This document shows positions 7,078-28,175 of a stretch of DNA of 64,000 nt, piece by piece; positions within the stretch are counted from its first letter, which is position 1; the number at the start of each line of letters is the position of its first letter. The notes under the pieces were generated by a model. It searched no databases. It saw nothing but the letters and a program-made list of their open reading frames with translations, and had not been told where the DNA came from. The stretch spans positions 37,770 to 101,769 of the forward strand of contig VBKF01000101.1 of NCBI GenBank assembly GCA_005888095.1. The letters are read 5' to 3'. Made by a program: the position numbers and the translations under genes. This DNA comes from Deltaproteobacteria bacterium. Lineage in GTDB: Bacteria > Desulfobacterota > Binatia > DP-6.

Positions 7078-7174
7078 CCGGGGGCCCGTGCGGTGCTCGC
7101 GCCCTGCGGGCGCTGCGCTCTTCCGATGCCCCCGGACCCCGCGCCGCACGCGGCGAAGCCGCGCGCGGCTTCTG
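7078..7174 (+). repeat. Structured intergenic repeat, full copy B2
   Basis: Tandem copy of B1 with a unit length of about 98 bases. Hairpin 1 has changed to GCGCCC/GGGCGC around TGC, a paired change relative to B1 that preserves the stem. Hairpin 2 is identical to that in B1. The element would be part of the primary tRNA transcript if this cluster is read from the promoter at 6533. Confidence 0.75.
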
Positions 7175-7216
7175 GGGGCGCGGCGGAGGTCGCGGAGGTC
7201 GATGTCTGCTCGCTGT

Positions 7217-7289
7217 GCCCACGTAGCTCAGGCGGCAGAGCACTTCCTTGGTAAGGAAGAGGTCACCGGTTCGAATCCGGTCGTGGGCT
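7217..7289 (+). tRNA. tRNA-Thr(GGU)
   Basis: Acceptor GCCCACG pairs with CGTGGGC. The anticodon stem-loop is CTTCC-TTGGTAA-GGAAG with anticodon GGT, and the T arm is ACCGG-TTCGAAT-CCGGT. The discriminator is T7289 and CCA is not encoded. In many bacteria this gene is followed by a tuf copy; here rpmG follows instead. Confidence 0.97.
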
Positions 7290-7305
7290 CCGCGGAGGGA
7301 GCCGC

Positions 7306-7458
7306 ATGCGCGATCTGATCACGCTCGTCTGCGACGGATGCAAGCGGAAGAACTACACCACGACGAAGAACAAGAAGCGTACGACGGACAAGCTCGCGCT
7401 CAAGAAGTTCTGCCCGGCGTGCCGCAGCCACACGGTCCACAAGGAGGGCAAGGTCTAG
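7306..7458 (+). CDS. rpmG: 50S ribosomal protein L33, zinc-binding form
   Basis: Short gene of 50 residues starting [20 protein letters not shown] and ending KEGKV. Two CxxC pairs (CDGC and CPAC) form a zinc ribbon, so this is the cysteine-containing L33 type. The ribosome-binding site GGAGGGA (7294-7300) lies five bases before ATG 7306. It sits between tRNA-Thr and tRNA-Trp just ahead of secE-nusG, a conserved location. Confidence 0.97.
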   Translation: MRDLITLVCDGCKRKNYTTTKNKKRTTDKLALKKFCPACRSHTVHKEGKV

Positions 7459-7462
7459 CGGA

Positions 7463-7478
7463 CCGGGGTGCGCCCCGG
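7463..7478 (+). other. Perfect hairpin between rpmG and tRNA-Trp
   Basis: CCGGGG-TGCG-CCCCGG, six G-C pairs with a four-base loop, starting five bases after the rpmG stop. No T-run follows, so it is more likely an RNA-processing or mRNA 3'-end protection signal upstream of the tRNA than a terminator. Confidence 0.5.
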
Positions 7479-7484
7479 CGTGCG

Positions 7485-7558
7485 GGGTCAGTAGCTCGAA
7501 CGGCTAGAGCACCGGACTCCAAATCCGGGGGTTGCAGGTTCGAATCCTGCCTGACCCG
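7485..7558 (+). tRNA. tRNA-Trp(CCA)
   Basis: Acceptor GGGTCAG pairs with CTGACCC. The anticodon stem-loop is CCGGA-CTCCAAA-TCCGG with anticodon CCA, and the T arm is GCAGG-TTCGAAT-CCTGC. The discriminator is G7558 and the 3' CCA is not encoded. secE starts nine bases downstream. Confidence 0.97.
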
Positions 7559-7567
7559 TGAGATGCC

Positions 7568-7780
7568 ATGAACGCCATCGAGTCGCTGAAGCAGCCCATC
7601 GCGCGGTCGCGGGAGTTCCTCGAGGAATGCTGGGCGGAGCTCAAGAAGGTGCACTGGCCGGCACGCAAGGAAACCCAGGCGGCGACGATCGTGGTCATTA
7701 TCGGCGTGGTCATCGTGGGACTGTACTTGGGGCTCGTCGACTTCCTGCTGTCCGTGATCATCCGACGGGCGCTGAGTTGA
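7568..7780 (+). CDS. secE: Preprotein translocase subunit SecE
   Basis: Small essential clamp of the SecYEG protein-export channel. It has 70 residues, the short single-span form found outside Enterobacteria. The amphipathic segment with the conserved ELKKVHWPARKET lies at about residues 24-36 and is followed by one membrane helix (TIVVIIGVVIVGLYLGLVDF). Its stop overlaps the nusG start (TGATG, 7778-7782). The partner secY lies 24 kb downstream at 32134. Confidence 0.97.
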   Translation: MNAIESLKQPIARSREFLEECWAELKKVHWPARKETQAATIVVIIGVVIVGLYLGLVDFLLSVIIRRALS

Positions 7781-8331
7781 TGGCCGAGGAAGGGGGACGA
7801 AACTGGTACGTGGTGCACACGTACTCCGGCTACGAGCACAAGGTGAAGGCGGCGCTCGAGGAGCGCATCCGCTCGCTCGGGAAGCCCGATCTCTTCGGAC
7901 CGATCCTGGTCCCCTCCGAGAAGGTCGTGGAGCTCGTGAAGGGGAAGAAGAAGACGTCGTCCCGCAAGTTCTTCCCCGGCTACATCCTGGTCAACATGAA
8001 GCTCAACAACGAGACCTGGCACATCGTCAAGTCGACGCCCAAGGTCACGGGCTTCCTCGGTGGGGGAATGGACCCCAGCTCCATCCCGCCCATCTCGGAG
8101 GGGGAGGTGCGCGAGATCACGCACCAGATGGAGGAGGGGGCGGTCAAGCCGAAGCCGAAGGTGCTGTTCGAGCAGGGGGAGCAGGTGAAGGTGGTCGACG
8201 GTCCCTTCCAGGACTTCAACGGCGTCGTCGAGGAAGTGAAGCCGGACAAGGGAAAGCTCCGGGTGCTGATCAGCATTTTCGGACGTGCCACCCCCGTCGA
8301 GCTCGACTTCGTCCAGGTGGAGAAGGCGTGA
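7780..8331 (+). CDS. nusG: Transcription termination/antitermination protein NusG
   Basis: RNA polymerase-associated factor of 183 residues that modulates pausing, Rho termination and coupling to the ribosome. The NGN domain begins NWYVVHTYSGYEHKVKAAL and contains FFPGYILVNM. The KOW domain near the C terminus reads GEQVKVVDGPFQDFNGVVEE. ATG 7780 overlaps the secE stop by one base. It is followed by rplK, the standard secE-nusG-rplK order. Confidence 0.98.
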   Translation: MAEEGGRNWYVVHTYSGYEHKVKAALEERIRSLGKPDLFGPILVPSEKVVELVKGKKKTSSRKFFPGYILVNMKLNNETWHIVKSTPKVTGFLGGGMDPSSIPPISEGEVREITHQMEEGAVKPKPKVLFEQGEQVKVVDGPFQDFNGVVEEVKPDKGKLRVLISIFGRATPVELDFVQVEKA

Positions 8332-8346
8332 GGGAAGGCTGAACGG

Positions 8347-8769
8347 ATGGCGAAGAAGGTCATCGCGGAGATCAAGCTCCAGATTCCCGCCGGTCAGGCC
8401 AATCCCAGCCCGCCGGTCGGTCCGGCTCTCGGCCAGCGCGGCGTCAACATCATGGAGTTCTGCAAGGCCTTCAACGCGCAGACCCAGGCGCAGGCCGGGC
8501 TCATCATCCCGGTCATCATTACCGTCTATGCCGACCGGTCGTTCACGTTCGTCACCAAGACCCCGCCGGCAGCCGTGCTGCTCAAGCGCGCGGCAGGCAT
8601 CGAGAAGGGATCGGGCGAGACGGGTAAGAAGAAGGTGGGCCAGGTGACCCGGCAACAGCTGGAGGAGATCGCGCGGCTCAAGATGCCGGACCTCACTGCG
8701 GCCGACCTCGCGGCGGCCGTCCGGACCGTGGAAGGCACGGCCCGGAGCCTCGGGCTCGAGGTCGTGTAG
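8347..8769 (+). CDS. rplK: 50S ribosomal protein L11
   Basis: L11 forms the base of the GTPase-associated centre and binds 23S rRNA. It has 140 residues, the usual length. Signatures are the N-terminal [20 protein letters not shown] with the flexible proline-rich segment, [10 protein letters not shown], and a C-terminal RNA-binding domain ending in [10 protein letters not shown]. The thiostrepton-interacting proline region looks normal. Confidence 0.98.
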   Translation: MAKKVIAEIKLQIPAGQANPSPPVGPALGQRGVNIMEFCKAFNAQTQAQAGLIIPVIITVYADRSFTFVTKTPPAAVLLKRAAGIEKGSGETGKKKVGQVTRQQLEEIARLKMPDLTAADLAAAVRTVEGTARSLGLEVV

Positions 8770-8792
8770 CGGATTCGCAGGAGCGACGAGAC

Positions 8793-9503
8793 ATGGCAAA
8801 GAGAAGCAAGCGCTATCGGGCAGCGGCCGCCAAGATCGAGCGGACGCGCCGCTACTCCCTCGAAGAGGCGGTGCGGACCATCGCGGCGGGCGACGGTAAG
8901 GCCAAGTTCGACGAGACGGTGGAGCTCGCGGTCAAGCTCGGAGTGGATCCCCGCCAGGCAGACCAGAACGTGCGCGGCACCGTCGTTCTGCCGCACGGCA
9001 CCGGCAAGACCGTCCGCGTGCTGGTCCTCGCCAAGGGCGAGAAGGCCAAGGAGGCCACCGAGGCCGGCGCCGACCACGTCGGGGCCGACGACATCGTCAA
9101 GCGCATTCAGGACGAGCAGTGGCTCGAGTTCGACACCGCGATCGCCACGCCGGACATGATGGGCGCCGTCGGAAAGCTCGGCAAGATCCTCGGCCCACGC
9201 GGCCTCATGCCGAATCCGAAGGTGGGGACCGTGACCTTCGACGTCGGCAAGGCGGTGCGTGAGGCGAAAGCGGGCAAGGTCGAGTTCCGGGTCGAGAAGG
9301 CGGGCATCGTGCACGTGCCGATCGGCAAGCGAAGCTTCGGCGCCGAGCGGCTCCTCGAGAACGCCCACACCCTGCTGGCCAGCCTGATCCGCGCCAAGCC
9401 GGCCGCGGCCAAGGGCAACTACATGCAGAGCGTCGCGCTCTCGACCACCATGGGGCCCGCGGTACGCATCGACCCGGTGGCGGCACGTGCGGCGGCGGCC
9501 TGA
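8793..9503 (+). CDS. rplA: 50S ribosomal protein L1
   Basis: Two-domain protein of 236 residues that forms the mobile L1 stalk at the E site and, in many bacteria, represses its own operon. Typical stretches are [41 protein letters not shown], the hinge [20 protein letters not shown], and [15 protein letters not shown]. No obvious L1-binding mimic was recognised in the 15-base gap upstream of rplK or the 23-base gap upstream of rplA. Confidence 0.98.
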   Translation: MAKRSKRYRAAAAKIERTRRYSLEEAVRTIAAGDGKAKFDETVELAVKLGVDPRQADQNVRGTVVLPHGTGKTVRVLVLAKGEKAKEATEAGADHVGADDIVKRIQDEQWLEFDTAIATPDMMGAVGKLGKILGPRGLMPNPKVGTVTFDVGKAVREAKAGKVEFRVEKAGIVHVPIGKRSFGAERLLENAHTLLASLIRAKPAAAKGNYMQSVALSTTMGPAVRIDPVAARAAAA

Positions 9504-9512
9504 GAGGACGCG

Positions 9513-10064
9513 ATGAAGCGGGCAGAGAAGGTGGAGGCGGTGCACGAGCTGGAGGGCGATCTTCGCCGCGCCACCGTGGCGGTGCTCGCCGACTACCGCG
9601 GGCTGACGGCCGGGCAGATGAACCGTCTCCGCAAGGCGGTCCGCGAGGCCGACGGGCGATGCCGCGTCGCCAAGAACACCTTTGCCCGGCGCGCGGTCGA
9701 CGCGTCGCGGCGGCCGTCGCTCGAGCCGTTGCTGCGCGGCCCGCTCGCCATGATCCTCGGCTTCCGCGACCCGGTGGCCATCGCCAAGCTGGCGGTCAAG
9801 TTCGCCGAGGAGCTGCCGAAGCTCGAGATCAAGGCCGCGATGCTCGGCGACCGGATCCTGCCGGCCGCCGAGGTGAAGGCGCTCGCGACGCTGCCGTCGC
9901 GGGAGGTCCTGCTCGCCCGGCTCCTCGGCTTGCTGCAGGCGCCCGCCACGCAGCTCGTGCGGACGCTCAACGAGCCGGCAGCCCGCCTCGCCCGCCTGGT
10001 GGACGCGCTCGCCAAGCGAGCCGGTCACGAGGCGCCGGCCCCTGCCGGCGAGCCAGAAGAGTGA
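9513..10064 (+). CDS. rplJ: 50S ribosomal protein L10
   Basis: L10 anchors the L7/L12 dimers to the ribosome. It has 183 residues. The N-terminal domain shows ADYRGLTAGQMNRLRKAVRE and RVAKNTFARRAV, and the alpha-helical C-terminal region (about 140-175, LARLLGLLQAPATQLVRTLN) carries the L12-binding sites. Only nine bases separate it from rplA, so the typical long regulatory leader of rplJ is absent here and regulation may occur elsewhere. Confidence 0.97.
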   Translation: MKRAEKVEAVHELEGDLRRATVAVLADYRGLTAGQMNRLRKAVREADGRCRVAKNTFARRAVDASRRPSLEPLLRGPLAMILGFRDPVAIAKLAVKFAEELPKLEIKAAMLGDRILPAAEVKALATLPSREVLLARLLGLLQAPATQLVRTLNEPAARLARLVDALAKRAGHEAPAPAGEPEE

Positions 10065-10097
10065 AGGGTTTTCCAACCCGGAAGGAGTGGTGATTCG

Positions 10098-10484
10098 ATG
10101 GAAGTGACGCGCGAGCAGGTGAAGGATTTCCTGAAGAACATGAGCCTCCTCGACGCCTCAGCGCTCGTGAAGGAGCTGGAGGCCGAGCTCGGGGTCTCGG
10201 CCGCGGCGCCGATCGCCGTTGCGGCGGCAGGTCCGGCGGCCGGCGGCGGCGCCGCGGCGGCGGCGCCCGAGAAGGAGGACTTCACGGTCGTCCTCGCGGG
10301 CGGCGGTGAGAAGAAGATTCAGGTGATCAAGGTGGTGCGCGAGCTCACGGGGCTCGGCCTCAAGGAGGCGAAGGACCTGGTCGACGGCGCGCCCAAGCCG
10401 CTCAAGGAGGGCGTGCCGAAAGCCGAGGCCGAGGCGATCAAGAAGAAGATCGAGGAGGCCGGCGGCACCGTCGAGCTCAAGTAG
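10098..10484 (+). CDS. rplL: 50S ribosomal protein L7/L12
   Basis: Stalk protein of 128 residues that recruits translational GTPases. The N-terminal dimerisation part is [20 protein letters not shown], followed by an Ala/Gly-rich hinge (about residues 36-58) and the C-terminal domain with [20 protein letters not shown] and [12 protein letters not shown] good ribosome-binding site (GGAAGGAG) lies at 10080-10087, consistent with the high expression needed for four or six copies per ribosome. Confidence 0.98.
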   Translation: MEVTREQVKDFLKNMSLLDASALVKELEAELGVSAAAPIAVAAAGPAAGGGAAAAAPEKEDFTVVLAGGGEKKIQVIKVVRELTGLGLKEAKDLVDGAPKPLKEGVPKAEAEAIKKKIEEAGGTVELK

Positions 10485-10520
10485 AGTGACACCCGTGGGG
10501 AGTTCAGTGGAGACGTATCG

Positions 10521-14660
<4,140 letters not shown>

Positions 14661-14664
14661 TCCG

Positions 14665-18828
<4,164 letters not shown>

Positions 18829-18840
18829 TGCGGCAAAACG

Positions 18841-18869
18841 TTGACAGTCGGGGGTTCGGCCCATAGGAT
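18841..18869 (+). promoter_or_regulatory. Promoter for the str operon (rpsL onward)
   Basis: Perfect TTGACA (18841-18846), a 17-base spacer and TAGGAT (18864-18869), placed 12 bases after the rpoC stop. The start point would be near 18876, leaving only about nine untranslated bases before the rpsL ATG at 18885. Confidence 0.75.
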
Positions 18870-18884
18870 CGCACATTTCGCCCG

Positions 18885-19256
18885 ATGCCGACCATCAACC
18901 AGCTCGTGAAGCGAGGGCGCGCCATGAAGCGCGCCAAGCAAGCGGCGCCCGCCCTGCAAGGGTCGCCGCAGAAGCGGGGCGTGTGCACGCGCGTCTACAC
19001 GCAGACCCCGAAGAAGCCGAACTCCGCCCTGCGCAAGGTGGCGCGCGTCCGCCTGACCAACGGTATCGAGGTGACCTCCTACATCCCCGGCGTCGGTCAC
19101 AACCTGCAGGAGCACTCGGTGGTCCTCATCCGCGGGGGGCGGGTGAAGGACCTGCCCGGGGTTCGCTATCACATCATCCGCGGGACCCTCGACTCGATCG
19201 GCGTCCAGGATCGACGTCAGGGCCGCTCGAAGTACGGAGCGAAAAGACCGAAGTGA
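18885..19256 (+). CDS. rpsL: 30S ribosomal protein S12
   Basis: Decoding-centre protein of 123 residues. Streptomycin-related residues are wild type: Lys43 in [13 protein letters not shown] and Lys88 in [13 protein letters not shown]. Asp89 is the usual methylthiolation site. The protein ends [10 protein letters not shown] as normal. No Shine-Dalgarno sequence is visible ahead of ATG 18885, and the predicted leader is very short. Confidence 0.98.
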   Translation: MPTINQLVKRGRAMKRAKQAAPALQGSPQKRGVCTRVYTQTPKKPNSALRKVARVRLTNGIEVTSYIPGVGHNLQEHSVVLIRGGRVKDLPGVRYHIIRGTLDSIGVQDRRQGRSKYGAKRPK

Positions 19257-19321
19257 GGACGGCGGTCCTCGGGCCGGCGCCGCAGGGTTGCGGCTCCGGT
19301 CCCTGGCCGCGTGTGCACTGA

Positions 19322-19798
<477 letters not shown>

Positions 19799-19813
19799 TC
19801 GGTGCCACCGGCC

Positions 19814-21919
<2,106 letters not shown>

Positions 21920-21943
21920 GAGCGCGACGGAGGGAACACCGCC

Positions 21944-23134
<1,191 letters not shown>

Positions 23135-23141
23135 ACGCGAC

Positions 23142-23450
23142 GTGAACGAGAAGATCCGCATCCGCTTGAAGGCGTACGATCACCGGTTGCTCGACCAGTC
23201 GGTGCGCGAGATCGTGGAGACCGTGCGCCGGACGGGCGGACGGGTTGCAGGGCCGATCCCGTTGCCGACGCACATCGAGCGCTTCACGGTGAACCGCTCG
23301 CCGCACGTCGACAAGAAGTCACGCGAGCAATTCGAGATCCGCACCCACAAGCGGCTGCTCGACATCCTCGAGCCCACGCAGCAGACCATCGACGCACTCG
23401 GCAAGCTCGACCTGGCTGCCGGGGTCGACGTGGAGATCAAGCTGCAGTAG
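23142..23450 (+). CDS. rpsJ: 30S ribosomal protein S10
   Basis: Protein of 102 residues (NusE when acting in antitermination). It begins [20 protein letters not shown] and contains [20 protein letters not shown] and [15 protein letters not shown], the conserved S10 signatures. The start is GTG 23142, seven bases after the tuf stop, so translation is probably coupled. It opens the S10 operon, here without a promoter gap from tuf. Confidence 0.98.
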   Translation: MNEKIRIRLKAYDHRLLDQSVREIVETVRRTGGRVAGPIPLPTHIERFTVNRSPHVDKKSREQFEIRTHKRLLDILEPTQQTIDALGKLDLAAGVDVEIKLQ

Positions 23451-23452
23451 CC

Positions 23453-24100
23453 ATGGCGCTCCCAGGTCTCATCGGACGGAAGCTCGGCATGACGCAGGTG
23501 TATACCGCCCAGGGCATCCTCGTGCCGGTCACCGTCCTCCAGGCGGGCCCGTGTACGGTGGTCGCCACCCGCCAGCCCGAGCGCGACGGCTACGCCGCCG
23601 CCCAGCTCGGCTTCGGCTCTGCCAAGACGGGGCGGCTGTCGAAGCCCGTGCAAGGCCAGTTCAAGAAGGCGGGGACCGGCGCCTTCGCCGTGCTGCGCGA
23701 GTTCCGGCTCGCGGGCGAAGAGGCGCCCGCGGTCGGCGCCGAGGTTCGGGTCGGCGACGTCTTCAAGCCGGGCGAGGTGGTGCATGTCGCCGGCGTCACC
23801 AAGGGCCGCGGCACCGCCGGCGTCATGAAGCGACACAACTTCGCGGGCTTCCCGGGCTCGCACGGGACGCACGAGTACTTCCGGCACGGGGGCTCGATCG
23901 GCAACCGCTCCTTCCCGGGTCGCATCTTCAAGGGCAAGCGCATGGCCGGCCGCTACGGCGCGGAGCGGGTGACGACCCGGAACCTCGAGGTCGTCGCCGT
24001 GCGGCCGGACGAGAACCTCCTGCTCGTCCGTGGTGCCGTGCCGGGCGCCCGCCACGGCACCGTCGTGATCCACAAGCCCGCGTCGGAGGCGCGCCGATGA
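23453..24100 (+). CDS. rplC: 50S ribosomal protein L3
   Basis: Early-assembling large-subunit protein of 215 residues whose loop reaches the peptidyl-transferase centre. Signatures: [41 protein letters not shown] with [16 protein letters not shown], and [19 protein letters not shown]. Its stop overlaps the rplD start (ATGA at 24097-24100). Confidence 0.98.
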   Translation: MALPGLIGRKLGMTQVYTAQGILVPVTVLQAGPCTVVATRQPERDGYAAAQLGFGSAKTGRLSKPVQGQFKKAGTGAFAVLREFRLAGEEAPAVGAEVRVGDVFKPGEVVHVAGVTKGRGTAGVMKRHNFAGFPGSHGTHEYFRHGGSIGNRSFPGRIFKGKRMAGRYGAERVTTRNLEVVAVRPDENLLLVRGAVPGARHGTVVIHKPASEARR

Positions 24101-24759
24101 GCCCGGAGACCGTGAGCCTGCCGGTGCTGTCGCAGGCGCGCGAGCGCGTCGGTGAGGTGAGCGTCCCCGCAACGGTCATCGCCGGTCCGGTGCGCGAGGC
24201 CCTTCTCCACGAGGCGGTGCGCAGCCAGCTGGCTGGCCGGCGCGCCGGTACGGCCGCGACCAAGACCCGCGGGCTGGTCAGCGGCGGCGGCAAGAAGCCG
24301 TGGCGCCAGAAGGGCACCGGACGGGCCCGCGCCGGCAGCATCCGCTCACCGCTCTGGGCGGGCGGCGGCACGATCTTCGGCCCGCAGCCGCGTGACTACA
24401 CCTACCGGCTGCCCAAGTCCGCACGCCAGGCGGCGCTCCGTGCGGCGCTGGCAGCGCGCCACGCGGCGGGCAAGCTGCTCGTGGTCGACGGGCTCAGCCT
24501 GCCGGCCGCGAAGACGAAGCACATGGTCGAGTGCCTGGCCGGGCTCGGGCTCGCCGAGGCACCGAGCGTGCTCGTCGTGCTCGGTGCGGCGGACGAGACC
24601 ATCATGCGTGCCGCGCGCAACCTGCCCCGGGTGAAGGTGCTCCGCGCCGGCGGACTCAACGTCTACGACGTCCTCGGCCACGTCGAGATCGTCTTCACCC
24701 GCCCGGCGCTCGAGCAGGTGGCGAGCCGGCTCGCCGCGCCGGAGGTCACGGCGTCATGA
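24097..24759 (+). CDS. rplD: 50S ribosomal protein L4
   Basis: Large-subunit protein of 220 residues lining the exit tunnel; in E. coli it also represses the S10 operon. Recognised from [20 protein letters not shown], the tunnel-loop basic segment [36 protein letters not shown] and [16 protein letters not shown]. Start and stop both overlap neighbours by four bases (ATGA), so rplC, rplD and rplW are tightly coupled. Confidence 0.98.
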   Translation: MSPETVSLPVLSQARERVGEVSVPATVIAGPVREALLHEAVRSQLAGRRAGTAATKTRGLVSGGGKKPWRQKGTGRARAGSIRSPLWAGGGTIFGPQPRDYTYRLPKSARQAALRAALAARHAAGKLLVVDGLSLPAAKTKHMVECLAGLGLAEAPSVLVVLGAADETIMRAARNLPRVKVLRAGGLNVYDVLGHVEIVFTRPALEQVASRLAAPEVTAS

Positions 24760-25043
24760 ACCCCGCCGAGGTCGTGCAGGGTCCGGTGATCACCGAGAAG
24801 GGCACGCTGGTGAACGAGATCGGCAACCAGGTCGTGTTCCGCGTCCACCCCCGCGCCAACAAGGTGGAGATCCGACACGCCGTCGAGACGCTCTTCAAGG
24901 TCAAGGTGGAGAAGGTGCGGACGTCCCGCCTGCTCGGCAAGGCGCGGCGCGTGGGCCGCCATCTCGGCCGGCGCCCGAACTGGAAGAAGGCCTACGTGAC
25001 GCTCGCCGAGGGCAGCCGCATCGACTTCTTCGAGGGAGCCTGA
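24756..25043 (+). CDS. rplW: 50S ribosomal protein L23
   Basis: Exit-port protein of 95 residues that docks trigger factor and SRP. It reads [40 protein letters not shown] and then a loop with [16 protein letters not shown], all typical of L23. ATG 24756 overlaps the rplD stop (ATGA). rplB starts three bases after it. Confidence 0.97.
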   Translation: MNPAEVVQGPVITEKGTLVNEIGNQVVFRVHPRANKVEIRHAVETLFKVKVEKVRTSRLLGKARRVGRHLGRRPNWKKAYVTLAEGSRIDFFEGA

Positions 25044-25046
25044 GGG

Positions 25047-25871
25047 ATGCCCACCGTTCAGTTCAGGCCGACGTCGCCCGGTCGCCGCTTCCAGACGGGT
25101 CCCGACTTCAACGAGATCACCAAGGAGGCGCCGGAGCCCTCGCTCACCGCGCCGCTGCGCAAGTCGGGCGGCCGCAACAACCTCGGCCGCATGACGATCC
25201 GGCATCGGGGCGGGGGGCACAAACGCCTCTACCGGCTCGTGGACTTCAAGCGCGACAAGGAGAGCGTGCCGGCCAGGGTGGCGGCCATCGAGTACGACCC
25301 CAATCGCTCGGCGCGGATCGCGCTCCTGCACTACGCGGACGGCGAGAAGCGCTACATTCTGGCGCCGGTCGGGCTCGGCGTCGGCGACAAGGTCGAGGCG
25401 GGCCCGAAGGCGGACATCAAGCCGGGCAACAGCCTGCCGCTGGCGAACATCCCGCTCGGCACGACGGTGCACAACGTCGAGTTCCGCGAGGGCCGCGGGG
25501 GACAGCTCGGGCGCAGCGCCGGGTCCGGCATCCAGCTGATGGCAAAGGAAGGCGACTACGCGCTGCTCAAGCTCCCCTCGGGGGAGCTGAGACGCGTGCG
25601 ACTCGCCTGCCGGGCGACGATCGGGCAGGTCGGCAACCTCGAGCACGAGAACATCTCGTTCGGGAAGGCCGGCCGGATCCGCTGGCTCGGGCGGCGGTCC
25701 AGTGTGCGCGGGATCGCCATGAACCCGGTCGACCATCCGCACGGCGGCGGCGAGGGACGCTCCAAGGGCAATCACCCCCAGACGCCGTGGGGCAAGCCGA
25801 CCAAGGGCTACAAGACACGCCACAACAAGCGCACGGACCGCTGGATCCTCCAGCGGCGGAAGACAAAGTAG
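25047..25871 (+). CDS. rplB: 50S ribosomal protein L2
   Basis: Core large-subunit protein of 274 residues close to the peptidyl-transferase centre. Conserved features: [20 protein letters not shown] in the N-terminal part, the SH3-like fold in the middle, and the C-terminal [20 protein letters not shown] that contains the conserved histidines, ending [12 protein letters not shown]. Confidence 0.98.
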   Translation: MPTVQFRPTSPGRRFQTGPDFNEITKEAPEPSLTAPLRKSGGRNNLGRMTIRHRGGGHKRLYRLVDFKRDKESVPARVAAIEYDPNRSARIALLHYADGEKRYILAPVGLGVGDKVEAGPKADIKPGNSLPLANIPLGTTVHNVEFREGRGGQLGRSAGSGIQLMAKEGDYALLKLPSGELRRVRLACRATIGQVGNLEHENISFGKAGRIRWLGRRSSVRGIAMNPVDHPHGGGEGRSKGNHPQTPWGKPTKGYKTRHNKRTDRWILQRRKTK

Positions 25872-25882
25872 CGGAGGGAGGC

Positions 25883-26218
25883 GTGGCACGGTCGGTCAAG
25901 AAGGGCCCGTTCGTCGACGCACACCTCATGAAGAAGGTGCGCGCGATGCTCGAGTCGGGCGAGAAGCGGGTGGTGAAGACGTGGTCGCGCCGTTCGACGA
26001 TCACGCCGGACATGCTGGGCTTCACCTTCGCCGTGCACAACGGACGGAAATTCATCCCCGTGTTCATCACCGAGAACGCGGTCGGGCACAAGCTCGGCGA
26101 GTTCGCGCCGACGCGCACGTTCCACGGACATTCGGGCGATCGAAAGGGCAAGGTCGAGGGCGCCGCCGCGGCCCCCGCGGCGCCGGCCGCGCCCCGCAAA
26201 GCGCCGGGGGCTGCGTGA
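25883..26218 (+). CDS. rpsS: 30S ribosomal protein S19 with Ala/Pro tail
   Basis: Small-subunit head protein. It begins [19 protein letters not shown] from GTG 25883 and contains [20 protein letters not shown] and [20 protein letters not shown], the S19 core. After about residue 87 there is an extra Ala/Pro-rich tail ([19 protein letters not shown]), making it 111 residues against the usual 90 or so. GGAGGGAG (25873-25880) lies just upstream. Its stop overlaps the rplV start (TGATG). Confidence 0.96.
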   Translation: MARSVKKGPFVDAHLMKKVRAMLESGEKRVVKTWSRRSTITPDMLGFTFAVHNGRKFIPVFITENAVGHKLGEFAPTRTFHGHSGDRKGKVEGAAAAPAAPAAPRKAPGAA

Positions 26219-26568
26219 TGGAGGCGCGCGCGCAGAGCCGCTTCATGCGGATCACCGCGCAGAAGGCGCGGCTCGTCGTCGACCTGATCCGAGGCAAGCC
26301 GGTCGAGCGGGCACTCAGCCTCCTCGAGTATACGCCCAAGCGGGGGGCACGGCTCGTCGCCAAGACGCTCCGCTCCGCGGTCGCGAACGCGGAGAGCACC
26401 CAGCGCGTCGACATCGACCAGCTCTACGTGAAGCGCGCCTTCGTCGACGAAGGACCGACGGCGAAGCGCTTCCTCCCGCGCGCGCACGGCCGCGCCACCA
26501 AGGTCTTCAAGCGGACGAGCCACATCACCGTGGTCGTCGACGAACGTCCGAAGGGCGGGGAGGCATAG
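26218..26568 (+). CDS. rplV: 50S ribosomal protein L22
   Basis: Tunnel-constriction protein of 116 residues, the usual size. It reads [20 protein letters not shown] and [20 protein letters not shown], then the beta-hairpin segment [23 protein letters not shown] 26218 shares its A with the rpsS stop. The hairpin tip is of normal length, so no macrolide-resistance deletion is apparent. Confidence 0.97.
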   Translation: MEARAQSRFMRITAQKARLVVDLIRGKPVERALSLLEYTPKRGARLVAKTLRSAVANAESTQRVDIDQLYVKRAFVDEGPTAKRFLPRAHGRATKVFKRTSHITVVVDERPKGGEA

Positions 26569-26569
26569 C

Positions 26570-27232
26570 GTGGGTCAGAAAGTCCATCCCAAGGGCTTCC
26601 GTCTCGGCGTCATCGAGAACTGGGACTCGCGCTGGTTCGCGCGCCGCGACTACGCGGACCTCCTGCACGAGGACATCAAGGTCCGGAACTTCTTGAAGAA
26701 GCGCCTCTATCATGCGGGGGTCTCGAAGATCGAGATCGAGCGCGCGGCGAACAAGGCGAAGATGAACATCCACACGGCGCGCCCCGGGATCGTCATCGGC
26801 AAGAAGGGCGCCGAGATCGACAAGCTCAAGCAGGAGCTCTCGAAGCTCACCAGCAAAGAGACCTTCATCAACATCCACGAGGTGCGGCGGCCGGACCTCG
26901 ACGCCCAGCTCGTGGCCGAGAACGTCGCGCTCCAGCTCGAGCGCAGGGTCGCCTTCCGGCGCGCGATGAAGGAGGCGGTCGCGCGCGCCATGCGGATGGG
27001 CGCCCAGGGCATCCGCATCCAGTCTGCGGGGCGGCTCGGCGGCTCGGAGATCGCACGCACGGAGTGGTACCGCGAGGGGCGGGTGCCGCTGCACACGCTC
27101 CGCGCCGACGTGAACTACGGCCTGGCCGAGGCGAAGACCACCTATGGCGTGATCGGCGTCAAGTGCTGGATCTTCCGCGGCGAGGTCCTGACCAAGCAGG
27201 AGGAGGAGCAGCGCGCCGCCCTCGGCGTGTGA
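26570..27232 (+). CDS. rpsC: 30S ribosomal protein S3
   Basis: mRNA-entry protein of 220 residues. It begins [20 protein letters not shown] from GTG 26570. The KH domain carries [18 protein letters not shown], and the C-terminal domain contains [20 protein letters not shown] and [18 protein letters not shown]. It follows rplV by a single base. Confidence 0.98.
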   Translation: MGQKVHPKGFRLGVIENWDSRWFARRDYADLLHEDIKVRNFLKKRLYHAGVSKIEIERAANKAKMNIHTARPGIVIGKKGAEIDKLKQELSKLTSKETFINIHEVRRPDLDAQLVAENVALQLERRVAFRRAMKEAVARAMRMGAQGIRIQSAGRLGGSEIARTEWYREGRVPLHTLRADVNYGLAEAKTTYGVIGVKCWIFRGEVLTKQEEEQRAALGV

Positions 27233-27244
27233 TCCGCGACCGAC

Positions 27245-27664
27245 ATGCTCGCCCCGAAGAAGGTCAAGTGGCGGAAGATGCAGAAGGGCCGGCGGCGGGG
27301 GACCGCCTGGCGCGGGGCCACGCTCGCCTTCGGCGACTTCGGGCTCCAGGCGCTCGAGCGCGGCTGGCTCACGGCGCGCGAGATCGAGGCGGCGCGCGTC
27401 GCGCTCACCCGCTACATCAAGCGCGGCGGGCGGGTGTGGGTGCGGGTCTTCCCCGACAAGCCGCTCACCAAGAAGCCGGCCGAGACGCGCATGGGAAAGG
27501 GGAAGGGCTCGCCCGAGGTCTGGGTGGCGGTGGTCAAGCCCGGCCGCATGCTCTTCGAGATGGAGGGCGTGGAGGGCGGCCAGGCGCACGAGGCGCTCCG
27601 GCTCGCGGCGGCCAAGCTGTCGATCGCGACCGCGGTCCGCGAGCGGCACACGGTGGCGGCCTGA
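27245..27664 (+). CDS. rplP: 50S ribosomal protein L16
   Basis: Protein of 139 residues near the A-site tRNA. Signatures: [59 protein letters not shown] and [20 protein letters not shown]. The segment before [15 protein letters not shown] is where the hydroxylated arginine lies in other species. Its stop is five bases before the rpmC ATG. Confidence 0.98.
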   Translation: MLAPKKVKWRKMQKGRRRGTAWRGATLAFGDFGLQALERGWLTAREIEAARVALTRYIKRGGRVWVRVFPDKPLTKKPAETRMGKGKGSPEVWVAVVKPGRMLFEMEGVEGGQAHEALRLAAAKLSIATAVRERHTVAA

Positions 27665-27669
27665 CGGTG

Positions 27670-27864
27670 ATGAAGGCGCAGGAATTCAGGGACATGAGCG
27701 ACGACGAGCTCCGGGCGCGCGTGTCCGAGCTCACCGACACGCTCTTCCACCTCCGCCTCCGGCGCGCGACCGCGCAGCTCCCGAACCCGATGAAGGTGCG
27801 CGAGACCAAGCGCGACCTGGCGCGCGCCAAGACAACCCTCCGGCAGCGGGGGGAGCGGTCATGA
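27670..27864 (+). CDS. rpmC: 50S ribosomal protein L29
   Basis: Two-helix protein of 64 residues at the tunnel exit. It begins [20 protein letters not shown] and ends with the second helix [23 protein letters not shown] 27670 is chosen to match the family start MKA; an in-frame GTG lies directly before it. The stop overlaps the rpsQ ATG (ATGA at 27861-27864). Confidence 0.96.
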   Translation: MKAQEFRDMSDDELRARVSELTDTLFHLRLRRATAQLPNPMKVRETKRDLARAKTTLRQRGERS

Positions 27865-28172
27865 CGACGGGACGGCGGAAGCAGCGCGACGGCGTGGTCG
27901 TCTCGGACAAGATGACGAAGACGGTGGTGGTGGAGGTCGAGCGCCTCGTCCGGCACGGACGCTACCGCAAGTACCTGAAGCAGCGCATGCGCTACAAGGC
28001 GCACGACGAGAAGCGGCAGTGCCGCGTCGGTGACCGGGTGCGGATCGTCGAGACGCGGCCCCTGTCGCACGACAAGCGGTGGACGGTGCGGGCCATCCTC
28101 GGGCGGCGGGAGGGGGCGGGCGAGCCGCTGGTCGGCGGCGAGGTGCCGGCCGCCGGCGGGAGCGAAGGATAG
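27861..28172 (+). CDS. rpsQ: 30S ribosomal protein S17
   Basis: 16S rRNA-binding protein with an OB fold. Core signatures are [40 protein letters not shown], and [20 protein letters not shown]. It has 103 residues, about 15-20 more than usual; the excess is a glycine-rich C-terminal tail after RRE. It shares four bases with rpmC. Confidence 0.97.
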   Translation: MTTGRRKQRDGVVVSDKMTKTVVVEVERLVRHGRYRKYLKQRMRYKAHDEKRQCRVGDRVRIVETRPLSHDKRWTVRAILGRREGAGEPLVGGEVPAAGGSEG

Positions 28173-28175
28173 GTC

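Noticed and set aside
6973..7254. Short overlapping frames of 78-93 residues over the repeats between tRNA-Gly and tRNA-Thr
   Set aside because: They lie within tandem repeats and encode repetitive Arg/Ala/Pro sequence with no start signal; the same sequence occurs inverted elsewhere. The repeat structure explains them better.
8332..10520. Possible L1- or L10-binding regulatory leader, or an attenuator before rpoB
   Set aside because: Gaps in rplK-rplA-rplJ-rplL-rpoB are only 9-36 bases and show no convincing hairpin or rRNA mimic.
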